The notes under the pieces were generated by a model. That model was not told the origin of the DNA and did no database searches. It saw nothing but the letters and a program-made list of their open reading frames with translations. This document shows positions 52,017 through 62,231 of a stretch of DNA of 64,000 bases, one piece after another; position 1 is the first letter of the stretch; each line of letters begins with the position of its first letter. This stretch comes from Methanoculleus sp. UBA374 (GTDB taxonomy: Archaea > Halobacteriota > Methanomicrobia > Methanomicrobiales > Methanoculleaceae): the NCBI GenBank assembly GCA_002508705.1, contig DAYL01000019.1, positions 139,241-203,240 of the forward strand, read 5' to 3'. The translations under genes and the position numbers were made by a program.

Positions 52017-52306
52017 AACAGCACTGCCTCACTGAGGACTCTCTTTCTGTATCGCTCCTTGAGCGCCGTCTCTGTCACCACATCCACCCGGCACCCGAGG
52101 ACTTTCTCCAGATCTTGGATGAGTGCAATATGATCGAGGAGACTTCTGCCTGGCTCCAGCTCCACCAGGAGGTCGAGGTCGCTCTCCGGCCCCGTTTCGC
52201 CGCGGGCGACCGACCCGAAGACCTGCAGGTTCGTGATACCGTGCCGCTCGGCTATTACGAGAATCCTGGACCGCTTCTTCCTGATCAGATCCATGGTGAC
52301 GGGCAT
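52013..52306 (-). CDS. mntA: MntA-type nucleotidyltransferase (fourth locus, orphaned)
   Basis: The protein is 97 residues. LQVFGSVARGETGPESDLDL is the NTase motif; CRVDVVTETALKERYR follows. The ATG may be that of Met5 (MDLIRKKRS). Its HEPN partner is cut off by a mini-hairpin array, so it no longer has a toxin to modify. Confidence 0.82.
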   Translation of the reverse strand: MPVTMDLIRKKRSRILVIAERHGITNLQVFGSVARGETGPESDLDLLVELEPGRSLLDHIALIQDLEKVLGCRVDVVTETALKERYRKRVLSEAVLL

Positions 52307-52546
52307 GACTGATTAAGAAGCTCTATCGGGAGCCGGAGATATAAATTTGCTCCCTGGGTGACCATATCGTCAAAATGGATGGCATTCACCCACTTCCGGG
52401 CGGGGTCCGGGCAGTGCGTCTGCTTCTACATCACATGAATTTCGGTGAGAAAATGCCCGTACCTCGTCTGTTCCGGCTCGGCCTCTCGCCCTTTCACTTG
52501 CCGAGCGAAAGAAAGTATATCCCCGCTCAGCACAGATCAGGTTTCA

Positions 52547-52731
52547 ATGTTGGCTACGGAGAACATTCCCGTCTCAAAAGAGATGTATAATGAGATTTTG
52601 GCTCTCAGGCGCCCGGACGAGACGCTTGACGATACGCTCGCGAAGCTGGTGGAAAAGTAAAAAAACAGCGGCTCACGGATGATGTCGAAGAAATTATGGC
52701 AAGGAACGAGTTCGTGAAGTTAGACCTGTGA
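52547..52731 (+). pseudogene. Small antitoxin with frameshift
   Basis: ATG 52547 codes LATENIPVSKEMYNEILALR with RPDETLDDTLAKLVEK, stop. After a 1-nt shift KQRLTDDVEEIMARNEFVKL follows to TGA about 52731. The two together resemble a DUF7557-like archaeal antitoxin of about 60 residues. The break is in an A6 run (gtaaaaaaac), so it may be a homopolymer error. Confidence 0.5.
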
Positions 52732-52794
52732 CGTTCCGCCTCATGGTGGAAAAACGTGCGCTTGAGTTCTGAATTCTCTTGATGTATTGTCCAT

Positions 52795-52835
52795 GAAGCA
52801 GGAAGCCCCGCCCTTCAGGGCGGGTAGTTCACCCA
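52795..52835 (+). mobile_element. IS200/IS605 right-end hairpin remnant
   Basis: agccCCGCCCttcaGGGCGGgtagttcac is the typical conserved hairpin at the right end of TnpB-carrying IS605 elements, where the guide-RNA scaffold ends. No tnpB or tnpA frame remains upstream. This is recognition from memory of the motif. Confidence 0.5.
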
Positions 52836-52839
52836 TCCC

Positions 52840-53212
52840 TTCTCTCCAGACTGACCCATGGCACACTCCCTCCTCCTCCGCCATGACCAGACCCTCTTTC
52901 GGAACTCGGGCGTCTTTGAGCCCACGTTCTTCCCCGAGCACCTCCATCACTGCGATGCTTGGAGCTTGCCTGGCTCCTCCGGCTGGCCCTCCAGGGTGGG
53001 AGCGTTGGAAGGGTCAGACAGACCATCACCATCCGCCGGCTTTGTGCCGGGATCAGGGGAGAGCGGGCTACCGGCAGAATGTATTTAACGACGGAGAGGG
53101 AACGATCACGTAAGGAGACGGGGCACAGACAGGCTACGGAAAAACTGAGACGTTACCGATTTTTGTTGAAGACATGTTCAACGATCTCGGAGTAACCGGA
53201 GAAAAAAAGACT
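52840..53212. other. Gap before the three-gene cluster
   Basis: I see no gene. A weak leader with ggagaaaaaaagact precedes ATG 53213. The change to bacterial-like gene structure happens about here. Confidence 0.4.
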
Positions 53213-54637
53213 ATGAATACTCAAGAATTGCAGGTATTGCTGCAGTACGCCGCGTCTACATCGCCTTCGCCCATGCAGGCAAGCGTGCCGTGGATGCCCG
53301 CCACGGGCAGGCTGAATATCTCCCTGCTGAATCCGCAAGGCGCCTATTGTAAACAGATCATCATCGCGGTCCCTTACGGGAACACGCCGGACGCCCTCTT
53401 TGCGTCCATGCCTTCCATTGCCGCCAATAACGCCGATTGGTCCCTGCTGACAAAGGAAGAGGATGCGGGCGGTAGGCTGGGAGTCAGAAGCGCAACACCC
53501 TATGCGGCTTTCACGATGGTCTGCAGGGATGAGAAACTGTATAAGATCAGCGGCAATCAGACGTTTTCCATCTTCGGCGATATCAGCGGGCAATGCGGCA
53601 GTTCCACAATACAGATCCAGGAGACATCGTCGCCGGACAACCAGCAGGAGATGCAGGACAGGCTTTATCAATTCAACTGCGTCAAAGGCGAGCCGGAATT
53701 TTACGCCGACAATTTCATCACGACCGCTGCCGATCAGTATACCGTTCCCCGCAGTGAATTTCAAACAGGAGAAAAAATCCGCTTTGCCTGGGAGAGCAAC
53801 GGCACCTATTTCAAACTCTACCAGAAAGACGGGAACCTTGTGTACCAGGGAACGCAAACCTCCTGTGTGCTGCAGGAAGGCGTGCAGAACGATACCGCCT
53901 TTGTGCTTGTTGCCTCCATGACGGGCGACTGGGATGGGGACCAGCCGCAGGCGGGGTACCGGTCCGTTTACATCTACCGGCACCTTACGGTGACGGTGGC
54001 AAATCCCGTGCTTCAGCCGTCGTATCTTACCGTCGGCGAATCGGCCGCGTTTAACGGGCCGGCGGCTTTTGTTCAACAAGCCTACTTTGACGAATATGCA
54101 AAGTTTAGCGGAGGCGCAAATATCTGCGGTGGCCTGAACGTCAACAGTGCGCTGTACGTGAACGGCAATCTGACTGTCATCGGAGAGACCGTGGAAAATT
54201 CTCTGAACGTACAAGGAAAGCTGACTGCAGATTCCGTCACGATACAGCGTTCATTGAATACGCGCGGGGCGAATATTCAGCTTGATCTGTTTCATCATGA
54301 TATGTATACGGTATGCAAGGGGCCGAATCCCTATGCGCACTATCGGGCCGATGCGGATGGATTCCTGGTTGCTAACATCGCTTACAGTGAAAAGCCGGGC
54401 CAATCTGTGGCCAGGTGTACAATACAGGTTATAAACTTCTGTTATATAGAGATAACAAATATTCCCGGCAATGACAACAACGCCTTTAGCAGTTCGAATT
54501 CCGGGATAATTCCGGTGAAACGGAATCAAGAAGTGCTCATCTCGGGAAAAAACGATATCCCGGAAAACAATTCGGAGATCAAGGTTCTCTGGATACCCGT
54601 AGGAAGCGCCGCTCAGAAAAAGGAGCCCGACGGCTGA
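53213..54637 (+). CDS. Large unknown protein A, fibre-like C-terminal half
   Basis: The protein is about 474 residues from ATG 53213 with GGAG upstream (the frame opens at 53174). The first 290 residues look beta-rich (RLNISLLNPQGAYCKQIIIA, EKIRFAWESNGTYFKLYQKD). Residues about 305-365 have repeat-like turns (NVNSALYVNGNLTVIGETVE, SLNVQGKLTADSVTIQRSLN) of the type in phage tail fibres and beta-helical adhesins. A compact C-terminal domain of about 110 residues follows. There is no signal peptide. It starts a three-gene cluster of unknown function; a receptor-binding or structural role is only a guess. Confidence 0.7.
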   Translation: MNTQELQVLLQYAASTSPSPMQASVPWMPATGRLNISLLNPQGAYCKQIIIAVPYGNTPDALFASMPSIAANNADWSLLTKEEDAGGRLGVRSATPYAAFTMVCRDEKLYKISGNQTFSIFGDISGQCGSSTIQIQETSSPDNQQEMQDRLYQFNCVKGEPEFYADNFITTAADQYTVPRSEFQTGEKIRFAWESNGTYFKLYQKDGNLVYQGTQTSCVLQEGVQNDTAFVLVASMTGDWDGDQPQAGYRSVYIYRHLTVTVANPVLQPSYLTVGESAAFNGPAAFVQQAYFDEYAKFSGGANICGGLNVNSALYVNGNLTVIGETVENSLNVQGKLTADSVTIQRSLNTRGANIQLDLFHHDMYTVCKGPNPYAHYRADADGFLVANIAYSEKPGQSVARCTIQVINFCYIEITNIPGNDNNAFSSSNSGIIPVKRNQEVLISGKNDIPENNSEIKVLWIPVGSAAQKKEPDG

Positions 54638-54662
54638 GCCGCATCCGTGAGGCGGCGTGTCT

Positions 54663-56590
54663 ATGGGTTCGATACATATCAGAGTCATTGCGCTGGCAAG
54701 CTACAGCGACGCGTTCGTGCAGGCACGGCAGCAGGAAGAAGCGCGATTCAACGCCTTACGGCCAGAGTTGAATGCGGCAATCGCGGCCGTCAGAAACGTC
54801 GGCGACGGTGCCGATTTCGGCGCGATCATCGGCGGCATCCTTCCCCGAGATCTTGGCCCGCCGCTGCAGGAGCGCCCGGAGCCGGGCGCGGACCGTCGGG
54901 CGTTTCTCCACTGGTTGAAGAAAAAAAGGCAGCTTGAATGGTTTTCATGGTACGAAGATTTTACCTGCGAACTGCTGCAGGAGGCGCTTGACAGAGCACG
55001 TAAAGACGCCCCTCAAAACACGCTGTTCATCATTCTCCTGGCGGAGTCGTACTTTACCGATATTAATGACCGACCAAATGAGCATACCACCGTTTCGCCG
55101 TTTTATGAGCCTGTCATGCAAGATTTTTTAAATCCCTCATGCTTAACGTTGCTGCGGCCGCGTACGAGCATGGGAAAGCAAAGCCGGAAAATTTCAGCCT
55201 GCACCTTCCTGAACTGAAGGTTGAGGAGGACGGCAACGAGGCAGCCGCGGATGTGAACCGGAGACTGCAGGCCGGTTACGTGCCGTTGTGCTATCATGCA
55301 CGAACCGGGGAGGAGAGTTTTGCCTGGTATCGCGGCCCGCTGGCGCCGTGTAAACAAAAGTCCCTGCCAAAAGCAGCACCGTTCTTCACGGCCGACGCCG
55401 CCATGATTTACGATCAGGCAAACGGGGTATTCGACCTCTCGCTCGCGGCAGCGTGGGAAGCCGGACGTACCGCGGCCCTGTCCGATCCGGACTTCGGACG
55501 GCACCTACTGTTATTGCGTGCGGCGGGCCAGCGGTTCGTGGATACGCTGCAGAACCGTTTGCGCAGTTCGTATTTCAGCGAAAAGAACGTTGAAGATTTC
55601 CACGAAGAAAATACGATGAGCGTGCAATTCGGCGCTCTGCTGGACGGACGGCTCTTTGAGGAGATCGGCAAGCCGCCGGTGCCGGGCCGGGCCGGAACGG
55701 CGCTGCAGAGGGCTGTCTGCGTGACGGACCCGGTGCAGGAGGTGAAAGGATGCATGGACGATCCGGAAGTGCAGGAGAAGATGTACGCGGCGGTGCAGAG
55801 GGAACTGGAGCCGGTGGCCCGATGGCTGGGGAAACTGCTTCTATTCTATCCGGTTCCCTTCGACTATCTGGTGGCGGATGAGAGACTGTTGCCGGTGGAG
55901 TCGCTACGCTTCTTTTATCTGGACATGAGTTGGCTGGACGCTCTGACGGACGGGGCGATGAGCATCGGGCTTGAGTCCAGCCGCCAGACCGCATTTTCCG
56001 GCATGATCAAAAAGGTGGCGCAGGACGCAGCGTTGCGCTCCCTCTGTGCGCTGCGGGGAGGGGCTTATAGTACCGCCTCATCCGGCGCCGCTCTTCCCGG
56101 GCCTATGTGCGGATTTCTGCTCCGCTCTGCAGTGGCGGCGGGGTGGCCCAATATGGTCGTGCGCCCGTACGACGGGGCGGGGAATGCTCTGCGCATTCTG
56201 CGCCTCGACCACCTATCCCCGAACGTGCTCTTTTGCGTCTTTGAGACCATTCCGCACCGCATCGAGTTCGGCGAACCGCAGGATGGGTTTGGTTTCGGCG
56301 TGCGGGAGGACGGCACGGTAACCCTTCGTCAGGCCGTCCCCGGGCATCGCGAAGGCGACAGGAGCATCGGCGCCCGGATAGGAGGTTTCCCGCTGTTATC
56401 CGGGCCCGGCTGCATGCGGGACGGACGGGTGCTGAACCTGTCGCCCGGCTCACCCGACGGACTGCTGGGCAGGATGGCGGCGGCCATGGGTAACGAGACG
56501 CTGCCCGGGGGCGTGCTGACCCCCGGCGCACTATCGATGCAGCTCGGCAAACCGCCCGAGACGATGATCTTTCACTGCCCGCAACAATGA
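54663..56590 (+). CDS. Large unknown protein B, frameshifted at a T6 run
   Basis: ATG 54663 (SD gaggcgg) opens SIHIRVIALASYSDAFVQAR; this frame continues through LFIILLAESYFTDINDRPNE to about 55129. At TTTTTT the open frame changes: with one more T it continues into LNVAAAAYEHGKAKPENFSL, QAGYVPLCYHARTGEESFAW and so on to 56590, giving about 642 residues. No family is recognised. It has Trp/Phe/Asp-rich segments and no membrane helix. Codon and SD style suggests bacterial origin. It follows gene A by 25 bp and precedes gene C by 33 bp. Confidence 0.65.
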
Positions 56591-56623
56591 AGAACAGATT
56601 TGCCTTCAAAAAGGAGGGATTGC

Positions 56624-59600
56624 ATGCAAGAGACCCTTATTGTTCCCGTTGACCTTGACGCGCTCGTGGCTAACGAAGCGGTGATCAGGCGGGACAGTTT
56701 CCGCTGGTGGACGTTCAACTACAATGCGCTTTCCCAGTATAAATCAGCGGAGCCGCTGGCCTTTAACCAGTATGTCGGGGAGCAGAAGCCCGGCGTATAT
56801 CTCCACTGGGTGCTTCCGCGCGCCCTGCGCACCGGCTTTGAGGAAGAGAACGCTGTCCGCTATCCGCTGGTGCCCAACCGGTGGCTGATCATCCGCTGCG
56901 GCAGCAACACCACAAAAGGATGGGTGCTGGAGAGCGACTGCCCCACATGCCCGGAAACACCGCCGGAAACGGCAGCCGGGACAAGCGCTTATCTGATCGA
57001 TCCCGGCATTCTGGCCATGTGGAAGGATTGCGCCGATTCCCGGCGGAAAAACGCCAACCTCTCCTCGACCGACCCCCACGAGCCCATTACCGTCAATCTG
57101 GGTATTCCTTTCCCGCTGGAGAACTGGCGCGAACAGGCGCCTGAGGCGATGTTTTTAACCGCCCTGGCGCCTTCAAACGCCGAATTCAGCATCTATGTGG
57201 CGCATAACCGCAATATATTCTCCTTTTACGACGACCTGGCGGGGATCGACAACGACACAATCAGGTATTTTGTGGCGGGATGGTACTCCGATCCCGGCAA
57301 CGATGTCGTTCGCACCGGTCCCCGGAGTTTTACCGGCAAAACTACGCAGGCGGAAGTGCTGAAGATGCTCGGTTGGTCGTTGACGGAGGGTGCGGTGCCC
57401 CAACAGATTGAAAGAAGCATCTACTCCGGCTCGGTGTTTTCGCTTGCCTGGGAGCGAACGGGCGCGGCGCCGCACGAAGACCCCCTGGAGGAGATCAGGC
57501 AGAACAAGAGACTGAATGTGGCCGTCGGGAACAATACCGTCGACGCCTTCAGCACCCTTCTGGCCAGCCAGCTCTCCGGGTATCAGGATGCCGGCCGCAC
57601 CGCCGCACTGCTGCACGCACTCCAGTACAACCTGCTGCACGTCCTCGATGAGCCGAGCGGCGAAGCGATGCTGGACAAAAAGGTGCGGGACGCGTGGTTC
57701 TCCTCCAGGCCCGGCGGGTATCGCTGGGAGCTCGCCGCACGCCGTGCCGAAGGCGGCAGTGCGGACGGAAAAGAACTTGAACTTACCGGACCGGAGGAAG
57801 ATTTCCTGTTCCGGCTCAATACGGATCAAAACGCCTACGAGCGGGAAGCGGCAGAGCTTCTTCAGCTGCAGTGGGACCTGCACGCAGCCTGGTGGAAGAA
57901 AGGGCACATCCGGCATATTTTCCCGAACCAGACGGGCTATCGCAGCGAAGATTTCGACGGACTGCTGGATGGGGCCGATCCCGCCTCCCTGCTGTCCCGG
58001 GTGCGCCGGCAGCTGGAGAAGGTGGATGCGCTTGCGCAGAAATTGCCCCCGGCCGCTCCCCGATGGAAACGGGGAAGAAGGGGGACAGGCGGCTTTTTTA
58101 CGGGGCATTGAAGCGTTCGCGCAAAAAAGCAGTATCGACCCGGATAAACAGCTAAAGGCGGTAGCCAAAGCACGCTACTGGCAGGGAACGGATCCGGTCG
58201 TGGCCATTGCTGGAGTACAGCCCGCGAAAGAAGCGGACCCCGGCGTGAACTTGCGCGTGCGCCTGGGCAGCCAGCTAATCAGGGGACTTTGTGTAGATGG
58301 GAAGAGCGTCGAGGCCGCCCGGCTCGTTGAAACGATGCCGCCGTTACCCAACCGGGAGGCCCTGCCCGGGGCGGCAGCAGATCTTTTCGCGGAGTTTCTG
58401 CTCTTAGACCCGGAAAGCGCGCAATTCGCGGCACCGTTGTTGGGGCTGCCCGTGGAGGTGCTGAAAGAAAGGATTGCCCGGCATAATGACGGGGATTACC
58501 CGGGTGTTCTGCCGCAAAAGGGGCTGGAGCAGTGGTCCCAGCCCTGGAGCCCCATCTTTATGGAATGGAGGGTCCGGTATGTCCACGTCCCGCACGAGGC
58601 GGGAGGAAAGAAGAACCCATTCCAACACCCCCTGGTCTCGCCAGTATCGCATGTCCACGTCCCGCACGAGGCGGGAGGAAAGAAGAACTGGCTTTTCGAC
58701 GGGATCGATTATATCCTGGACGACAATGCCGCCGGCGACGGCAACATTGTTCAATTCGGGGGAGTTTCCCCGCTGAGCACGCACATCAGACAGACCTTCA
58801 AAGAGCGGCTGCGGGAATTCGTAAGCAGCGGCGGGGATAGCAAAGGGTATGCGCAGCTCGACGACTGGATGCGCAGAGTGGACGGCTGGTGTTTTGTATC
58901 ACAGGAGCTGACGGGCTTTCGTGCGATGCTTGCCCAGCGGGACGCCTGCACCTTTCGTACGCCCGGCACCGGCATGACGGAAGCGGCGGCGGACACGGTT
59001 CCTTTTTTATTGAACGACGTGCTCTCCGATTTTTACGGGATCTGCCAGGGCCAGATATTTTTTACCGATTTAATCTTGTATGATAAATTCGGACGGGTGC
59101 TGGAGCTGGCGCGCTCTGAAACCGGATCGGGACTGTATAAACACGAAAATTTTCCGCTCCTGCGCGACGCGGCCATGCTGCCGCCGCGCAGCCTTCAGCC
59201 GGCGGTTACGGCACCCGCACAGCTGCCGCCGCGCCTGCTTCAGCATATGCGCCTGGAGGTCCTTTTGAGCGACCAGCGAGACGACAGCATGATGTTAGGA
59301 GAGAGCCCCCGGGTCAACCCCATCTGCGGATGGATACTGGTGAATCATCTGGACCATGGACTGCTCCTGTATGCGCCGGACGGTTCCGCGATGGGAGAAT
59401 TGCGTCTGCAAAAGCCGGCCCGGGGAGATAAGCGCGTGGTATGGTCGCCTCCGGTACACGGTGAAATACGGACGCTGCTGCAGATTCACCAGGTTTTTCC
59501 CCACCTCGGCGCCTTTATTGCCGGGCTGGCCGGACGGGGGGAAGCGGACTTTTCCGCGTTTTTAGAGACGGTAGACGGGGCAATGTGGACGTTAGAGCCC

Positions 59601-60353
59601 CTTGGGGAGCGAAGCGACCTGCATCTCTCCCTCCTCATCGGCAGGCCGCTTGCGTTGGTTCGCGCTGGATTCCGCTTTCAACTGGAGGGGCCGCCCCTCA
59701 CCGACGCAGGATGGCAGGCGACTTTTGCGCCCATCGAGCCGCCGTTCTTAAAATACGGTTTTTCCCTGCGTTTAGGGGATCAAATTGCCCGAAATGACGG
59801 AACTATCGGTTATTTTGCCGGAAACGACTATACATGCTTCCACAGTGTGGCGGCCCCGCCGTTCCATACCGGTTACGTCTGCCGGATCGGGCCTCCGGGC
59901 AAGCCGCAGGGAAATTATCTCGAGCTGGCGGTAGGTGCGTCGGCTCCGGCGTATGTCACGCTGCTGGTGGACCCACGCTCACCGATTCATGCTTTTACCG
60001 GGCTGCTCCCGGTCAAGGACTTCAAAATTCCGGCACGGTTTTTTGAACCGGCACTGAAAAAGGTGGAGGCGTCCTTCCATATCGGTCCGCTGCTTACCAA
60101 AATAATGCCGACAGAAACCACCGGAGAAGAGGAGCAGGTCCTCGAAAATACTGTTGCCGTCTTACCGCCGGCCGCACAAAACGGAACCTGGTCATGGTGG
60201 GAGAAGGAATGGGCACAGGGTGGAGGGTTGCAATGGAATAGGTATGGCCTGAGGGACGCTTCGCCCGACGCGCGGATGGAAAACGCATCCGTATCCCTGC
60301 GTGAAGGGATATTGCAGCTGATCGTCGCTCTGAATGAAGAAAAAAAAGAGTAA
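56624..60353 (+). CDS. Very large unknown protein C, frameshifted at a T6 run and carrying a CRISPR-like insert
   Basis: A strong SD (aaggaggg) precedes ATG 56624. The first frame runs to 58111 (VPVDLDALVANEAVIRRDSF ... KPGVYLHWVLPRALRTG ... VPNRWLIIRCGS). The second frame continues to 60353 (GIEAFAQKSSIDPDKQLKAV ... WLFDGIDYIL ... GWILVNHLDHGLLLYAPDGS). One T less in the TTTTTT at about 58094 makes a single protein of about 1,240 residues. At 58581-58688 an in-frame block of 36 codons is CRISPR-like. There is no signal peptide or transmembrane helix. Function is unknown. It forms one operon with A and B. Confidence 0.65.
58581..58688 (+). CRISPR. CRISPR-like repeat-spacer-repeat inside protein C
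   Basis: Two identical 36-nt repeats (58581-58616 and 58653-58688) flank a unique 36-nt spacer (58617-58652). Each repeat starts GTCCACG, has an inner dyad TCCCGC-acgag-GCGGGA, and ends AAGAAGAAC. The 108 nt are in frame and add VHVPHEAGGKKN, a 12-residue spacer peptide, and VHVPHEAGGKKN again. The sizes and the dyad fit a CRISPR unit better than a protein repeat. No cas gene is in the window. Confidence 0.6.
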
Positions 60354-60356
60354 ATA

Positions 60357-60510
60357 GGCACCCCGGCCCGGACGTCTACGACGTCAATTCCCGTCGCCTC
60401 AAAGGAGAGGGCGAGCTGGTATCTGGAGGTCACGGAAGGCGTTCTCGGAGATCTTCGTCACCTCGGCCGCGGTCGTCGGGATCACCTCACGGGTCGTGAG
60501 GACCAATTAG
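60357..60510 (-). pseudogene. wecC: UDP-ManNAc dehydrogenase fragment (copy 4)
   Basis: Leftward it reads LTTREVIPTTAAEVTKISEN, then AFRDLQIPARP and after a shift more of NVYDVRAG. It matches bases 44990-45115 of the long copy. It marks the right edge of the repeat-rich DNA, beyond the A-B-C cluster, so that cluster lies between fragments of the same dehydrogenase gene. Confidence 0.7.
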
Positions 60511-60831
60511 CCTGGCCTGACAAAGGGAGGACTATTACTCGGGGAGACGATGTGGTAGTGACGATTCAATCAGATTGATTGAGATTCACATCGGAATATA
60601 CTTGTGGGCGTTCTCTCTATCGGTAGCGTAATGAAAGTCCCGACATCGCTGCTTCCTCTCGTTGTCACTCTGCAACGCTTTGAATGACGATGAACCAATC
60701 GCGTCAAGTTACCAGAGCACGATTCCTGCCAGGAAATATCCATCCCTGTCGGTTAAGATCGGCCCGGATGCAATCCCTTTTCGTTTTTTCGGAGATCTCC
60801 GGATCGTAACCCGCGCGACTCCATAGAGATA
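60511..60831. other. Gap without supported gene
   Basis: A leftward scrap near 60600-60740 reads SFKALQSDNERKQRCRDFHY with stops either side. It may be a transposase relic, but I cannot place it. Nothing else is visible. Confidence 0.35.
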
Positions 60832-62058
60832 TCAGTCATAATGCGGCACGAGATTCATCAGACGTAACAATTGTTCATTTTCTATCTTCGGGAACTTATT
60901 CCGGACCAGTTCGATGACCCTTGAGCGATAAATGAACTCGACTTCAGCAGGGCTATCCAGTCCCTCGTTAATCTCCTGGGGGAACGTGAAAAGGGGGTGC
61001 TCTGTGGTCACCCTGGCAAAATGCATCGCTCGCCCTTCTCCGAGAGCAAGAACGAATCTTTTTACGGCCCCTTTTGAATAGTCGAACCCTGCATGCTGAC
61101 AGATATACTCCGTAATTTCCAGGATTGAGGGGTTACTCAGGTCCTTAAAGCATTTGATGAACTGTTGAGCGAAAGCCAGGCGAGTATTGCGGTCTTGGGG
61201 ATAACTCACGGAATGTTCGAGAAACTGCGATACGTCTCCCATTAATGCTCCCTCTTCGGTAGCGGCCGTTTCGCTGCTGATCAGGGAGTTGTCTTTGAAG
61301 ATGATGAACGGATGGCCTGTCCGCGGGTCCGTCTCAATTCTTTCAACGACATCCCCCACAAACGATTCCATGAACGGCTTAAACGATGGATAACCCAGGT
61401 TTTTTTCAGAGAAAGACGGCTCCATCCGCAGCAACTGGTTTTTCAACTCAGAGAGGTGAATCCGTTCACCCGGAGTCCATGTTCTGTTGAAACGGATTAG
61501 CAAACTTCTGGCAGTCGAAAGCGACGGGCCTGCATTAACTCCCATCTTTGAAGCGTCACTTCCGATATCTTTGTCTTCGGCGAGACCTAATAAATCGTCC
61601 ATCGATTTGAAGATCGTACAATTCTTTTTTAGAATCGATCCGACCGACACCTCAAATCCGACCACATGTACCTGCTTGCCCTTTGCCATCACGTTCCGGG
61701 TCAGAGGAACGAAATCGGTATCCCCTGATCCAAGTATAAAAATGTCCAGCGGTAGATACTGGATATCGTTCAAGATTTCGATGGTCATTTGAAGGTCCGC
61801 GGCATTTTTCCCCTGTGAATTCATGACCGGAACGTGCCTCATCTCAAAGCCGTGGTCTACAAGCATTCTGACATAATTTGTTGCATAGGGCTGAGTCCAG
61901 TCGGCATATGCTCTTTTAACGGTAATAATTCCTTTGCTTGCCGCATAATCCATCAGAGGCTCAACGTCAAAGGGCCTTTCCAGATGCGGACATGTATTTG
62001 AAGCTGAAATCGATAGATTTGCAAAATCAAGGTATATCCCTACGTTCGGTCCTTCCAT
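60832..62058 (-). CDS. NYN-domain RNase-like protein with OST-HTH domain
   Basis: The protein is about 408 residues from ATG 62056-62058 (the frame is open to a GTG at 62193). The N-terminal NYN (PIN-like) domain has IYLDFANLS, NAADLQMTIEIL and ILGSGDTDFVPL, supplying the Asp residues of the metal site, and VHVVGFEVSVG. A middle OST-HTH/LOTUS-type domain (about 190-270) has RIHLSELKNQLLRMEPSF and KPFMESFV. The C-terminal 140 residues are helical. Such proteins bind and probably cut RNA. It is isolated between pseudogenes and the peptidase gene. Confidence 0.8.
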   Translation of the reverse strand: MEGPNVGIYLDFANLSISASNTCPHLERPFDVEPLMDYAASKGIITVKRAYADWTQPYATNYVRMLVDHGFEMRHVPVMNSQGKNAADLQMTIEILNDIQYLPLDIFILGSGDTDFVPLTRNVMAKGKQVHVVGFEVSVGSILKKNCTIFKSMDDLLGLAEDKDIGSDASKMGVNAGPSLSTARSLLIRFNRTWTPGERIHLSELKNQLLRMEPSFSEKNLGYPSFKPFMESFVGDVVERIETDPRTGHPFIIFKDNSLISSETAATEEGALMGDVSQFLEHSVSYPQDRNTRLAFAQQFIKCFKDLSNPSILEITEYICQHAGFDYSKGAVKRFVLALGEGRAMHFARVTTEHPLFTFPQEINEGLDSPAEVEFIYRSRVIELVRNKFPKIENEQLLRLMNLVPHYD

Positions 62059-62231
62059 TGTCACACAGAAGGTGTGGTTTCTGCCTTGCCTGATAAGGAT
62101 TTCGGTTTTTGCTCGGTGCACGGTATTCGAAAAAAGTTGATATGCTTTGAATGTCTCGTGCTCCTGTAGTGTTTCAAGCCGGTCAGGCCGCACCGCGGCT
62201 CGACCTAAATTTCAGTCGCGAAATTTCCTCT

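Noticed and set aside
53153..54214. 353-codon open frame on the minus strand
   Set aside because: Antisense to gene A; gene A has SD, coherent domains and operon context.
57173..58168. 331-codon open frame on the minus strand
   Set aside because: Antisense to gene C, with no start signal or motif.
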